From NCBI GenBank assembly GCA_903813345.2, contig CAIIXF020000007.1, positions 13,810,714 through 13,874,713 on the forward strand: a stretch of DNA of 64,000 nucleotides. Reading direction: 5' to 3'. Of the stretch, positions 61,392 through 64,000 are shown in pieces. Under the pieces are notes generated by a model that saw only the letters and a list, made by a program, of their open reading frames with translations, had not been told where the DNA came from and searched no databases. Origin of the DNA: Owenia fusiformis. Lineage: Eukaryota; Annelida; Polychaeta; Sabellida; Oweniidae. How positions within the stretch are numbered: position 1 is the first letter of the stretch; every line of letters starts with the position of its first letter. The position numbers were made by a program, and so were the translations under genes.

Positions 61392-64000
61392 TTATCGTGG
61401 ATACATACTTGCTCGTCTATAAGCAGAAGAGACCTTCTTCTTTTCAAAAATGTGTTCTTTATTATTTTCAAAGAATACTTTGGTCATTCTTCGTCTAGCC
61501 CTCTGTTGATGTGACATAGGATTATCGTCGTTGTCATAATCAGGCATCAACTCTTGACCGCTGTCAAGTTGACTTTTAATCTGAAGAAATCGCTTAGCGA
61601 AAGCTGCATCCAATGTCCCCATCATGTGTTTTTGTTTCTTAGCATCTGTAGTAATTTTAACAGCCTGTGCCTGTCCCTTAGTACGTTTATACGGATCTTC
61701 GCTGTCAAAATCTGACATTCTTTGTTCGCCAGATATAACTGAAATAGCGTCATCATCTGGCTGCAGAGCACCGAGTTCTTTTGCAGTTTGCAATGCTTGT
61801 TTAATTGTCTCTCTGTTATTTTTGTCTTTCTTCTTTGCCATAGGCATACACGCAGCACACCAGTCTAGGACAGTTGTAGACATAATGTGCATGATTGTTT
61901 CGTATCTATGAAACAGCATACCGATGAACTGTAGTATCAAAATCACTCCGAAGAATAAGAGGAAGAAAAATGCAATAGGTTCTATAATGATATCTTTCGT
62001 GCCAGCATTACCACGCAAAGCATCTGGCACATTACACGGAACTGGAATGCTCAAGTTCCTTCCTCGTTGTAGCTGCATTGTGAAAACCACAGTAATGTAA
62101 ATGGCATTCATTATAGTAAAACCAAATACGACTTTGTTTCGAAGTTCAACTAAACCCATCGCAACCTTTTCTTGATGGACTTTATCGTTTTCTAGCGGTT
62201 TCAGATATTTCTCAATGAGCTCCTGGAAAAAGGTGATGTCTTTCTGCAGAAGAGCTATCTGTTTACCATCCCCAAGGTCGGGGTCCTCGATCCATGAGGG
62301 ATTGATCATATCGTCACGTCGTGCTGAAAGAATAAATACTACTATAGAATGCAGAACGTTAGTTTTCACACACATCGTGTGTGATATGTAACATCTATAA
62401 TTACAAGATTTTTAGATTAGCAAAATAATCACAAAGATACTGTATCTAAAGATTCAGTGTATTACCGTGTATGCGGCTTGGTTGTATATCTCGTTCGGAC
62501 GTGACATCGTCATCGTTTGTGTCAGATATGTCGCTCAAAGGTATCACTGGATTAGAAGTTACGACTACTGTTTGGGGAACTGGTGGCGGTGGCTGTTGAC
62601 CGCCTGGCATGCACTTGAACAAACCACAACAGTCGATACCATTCTGGATAACAGTTTGCGGGGCGGTTACTATACTTTTGGGTCCTGCAGCCGCCTCTTT
62701 CTTGGCGTCAATTACGGCCTGTTCTGTTTTCGTTTTCTTTACCTCTCTCGTTCCCCATGATACGTTATTCATGTTACACAAAGAGAATATCATCAATAAC
62801 ATGAACGTGCTCGGAACAGCTAGATAGTACAGAAGTCCATGAATCAAACACCAGAATTCCTGGGGATGGAGCATACCAGTGATGAGAAATATCGATATTA
62901 CGGTGATCAAGAATATAGAGCTAGTGTTGCATATTCCAGTCTCGTTGACGCTGATTACAACACTGATCATAACGAGGATCATAACCAGAGAGTAGATTGC
63001 GGATAGAATACCTGCATACAGAAGCTGAAATTCGAGAAATGGAGATTCAATATACTTTAGAAATGCACGAATGTAGCATCATTTAGTATATGTATATACT
63101 GCGTGACACAAAAATGACACCAACCCATATAATTCTTCATAAATTTTTTGTCTGATGATATTCTGACTTGTGTTTCACACCTTAAATAACAATCCATTTT
63201 GCAACTCCACAAGTTTCAGATGACTACCTCACATAGATGCACATTTATATGCGTTAGAAAATGTGTTGTCTATTCCTTTGCTGGCACAACTGAATCTTAC
63301 AACAAAATTGGCACCCACCTTTTGTAACATAATTTTGGAAATAAGTTATAATGATTTTATCAATGACAACTACACTATTTTGTGTTCAATTGAATGGACT
63401 TTTTTTCCCTGAAAGTACAAGCCAAAATCACTAGTATTTTCAAAGTTATGATACAAAAGGTCGGTGGCATTTTTTTGTGTAGAATCCATGTGTGTCTGCA
63501 AAGGAATGGACGACATTTAGAGCAAATATTGTAACGCTCATAAAATTTGACCCACTTGAGCTACACATCTGACATTTCTCAAGGTGCTTTCGCATATAGT
63601 CTACTTAAAATATGAGGTGGATGTCGTTTTTGTGTCACCCTGTATGTAAGCACAAAACAATGAACTTAGTTTTATCACATGAATCCCAAGAATGAAATAA
63701 GCAGATTTAAATTACCTGTGTGTCTGTTTTCGCCTTTAGACCAAGAATAAGAAATGTCCCAATCGCTATTAAGTTGAGGACAAACGCGATCCATAAGGGA
63801 GCAGTTGAAGTAGAATCAAACGCTGGTCGCATTAAATTCTCCAAAGCGCCAATGATAACCAAAAATACAGTAGATGGTCCAAGGACAGAGGCCACGAACA
63901 GAGCGGCTTGGTACACAATATAAGGCCAGGAGATTGTATCGTTGTTCTTGGTCGTCCGTGTGGCCGATCCGATGAGATCCAAGATGTTTGCCATTGTACT
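61392..64000 (-). CDS. Chitin synthase, C-terminal exons (partial, 5' part beyond the window)
   Basis: Three minus-strand exons in phase: 63716-64000 and onward (the frame is open to the window edge), 62466-63024, and 61392-62323 with the stop. The first gives LGPSTVFLVIIGALENLM and two membrane helices. The second gives five or so helices and the diagnostic NNVSWGTRE motif that follows the catalytic region of animal chitin synthases. The third gives WIEDPDLGDGKQ, LRNKVVFGFTIMNAIYITVV, a further helix (PIAFFFLLFFGVILILQFIG) and a basic cytosolic tail ending YRRASMYPR. The enzyme is a multi-pass membrane glycosyltransferase (GT2) that makes chitin for shell, cuticle or gut lining. The catalytic EDR and QRRRW motifs would be in upstream exons outside the window. 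Confidence 0.95.
63099..63642. mobile_element. Mariner-type MITE in a chitin synthase intron
   Basis: TA at 63097-63098 and 63643-63644. The right end reads TTTTTGTGTCACCCTG; the left end, CTGCGTGACACAAAAATGAC, is its diverged mirror. 544 bp, no coding capacity. Confidence 0.65.

Overview
The window is AT-rich eukaryotic DNA with spliced genes, large introns and very many transposon-derived repeats, plus two 500-base assembly gaps. The gene set is animal: a metazoan-type chitin synthase, Sec61 beta, a JMJD4-like JmjC protein, a CNPase, a glutathione S-transferase, a secreted multi-SRCR protein and a rhodopsin-like GPCR. Chitin synthase, SRCR genes and a tandem-array element resembling the bivalve 'pearl' repeats point to a marine lophotrochozoan, most likely a mollusc. 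The species call is inference. Gene models were built by eye from reading frame, splice sites and matching intron phase; no alignment or expression data were available.

Layout. 1-9500: mostly intron-like DNA with two short plus-strand exons (perhaps RECK-like), then a gap. 11500-13485: an intronless GPCR. 14094-15715 (minus): the first three coding exons of a JMJD4-like gene, whose catalytic exons are not found in the window. 16540-27695: a complete, young LTR retrotransposon (11.2 kb) with very long LTRs filled by a tandem array of dyad-symmetric units. It carries gag and protease but no reverse transcriptase, RNase H or integrase. 27867-30404: a satellite-cored element with about 14 units of 137/147 bp rich in AGGTCA half-sites. 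32763-34095: palindromic elements and a MITE. 35447-37071: CNPase. 37604-46528 (minus): a five-exon GST gene with two alternative first coding exons. Its third intron contains a complete seven-exon SRCR gene on the opposite strand (39908-44688). 47294-51677: a 4.4-kb non-autonomous DNA transposon with CAC...GTG ends, a 5-bp target duplication and an interior of 2 kb of pyrimidine repeat plus 0.6 kb of an ACGA repeat. 54094-58783 (minus): Sec61 beta, whose first intron holds nested insertions (a truncated LINE inside a MITE, possibly inside an older hAT-like repeat). 61392 to the window end (minus): the 3' part of a chitin synthase gene.

The host genes do not form an operon or an obvious pathway; they are ordinary single-copy genes separated and invaded by mobile DNA. 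The most unusual material is in the mobile elements: the hairpin-rich LTR array with compensating base changes, the gag/protease-only body with a leftover pol tail, and the CAC-ended transposon. Among the genes, the duplicated first exon of the GST and the nested SRCR gene stand out.
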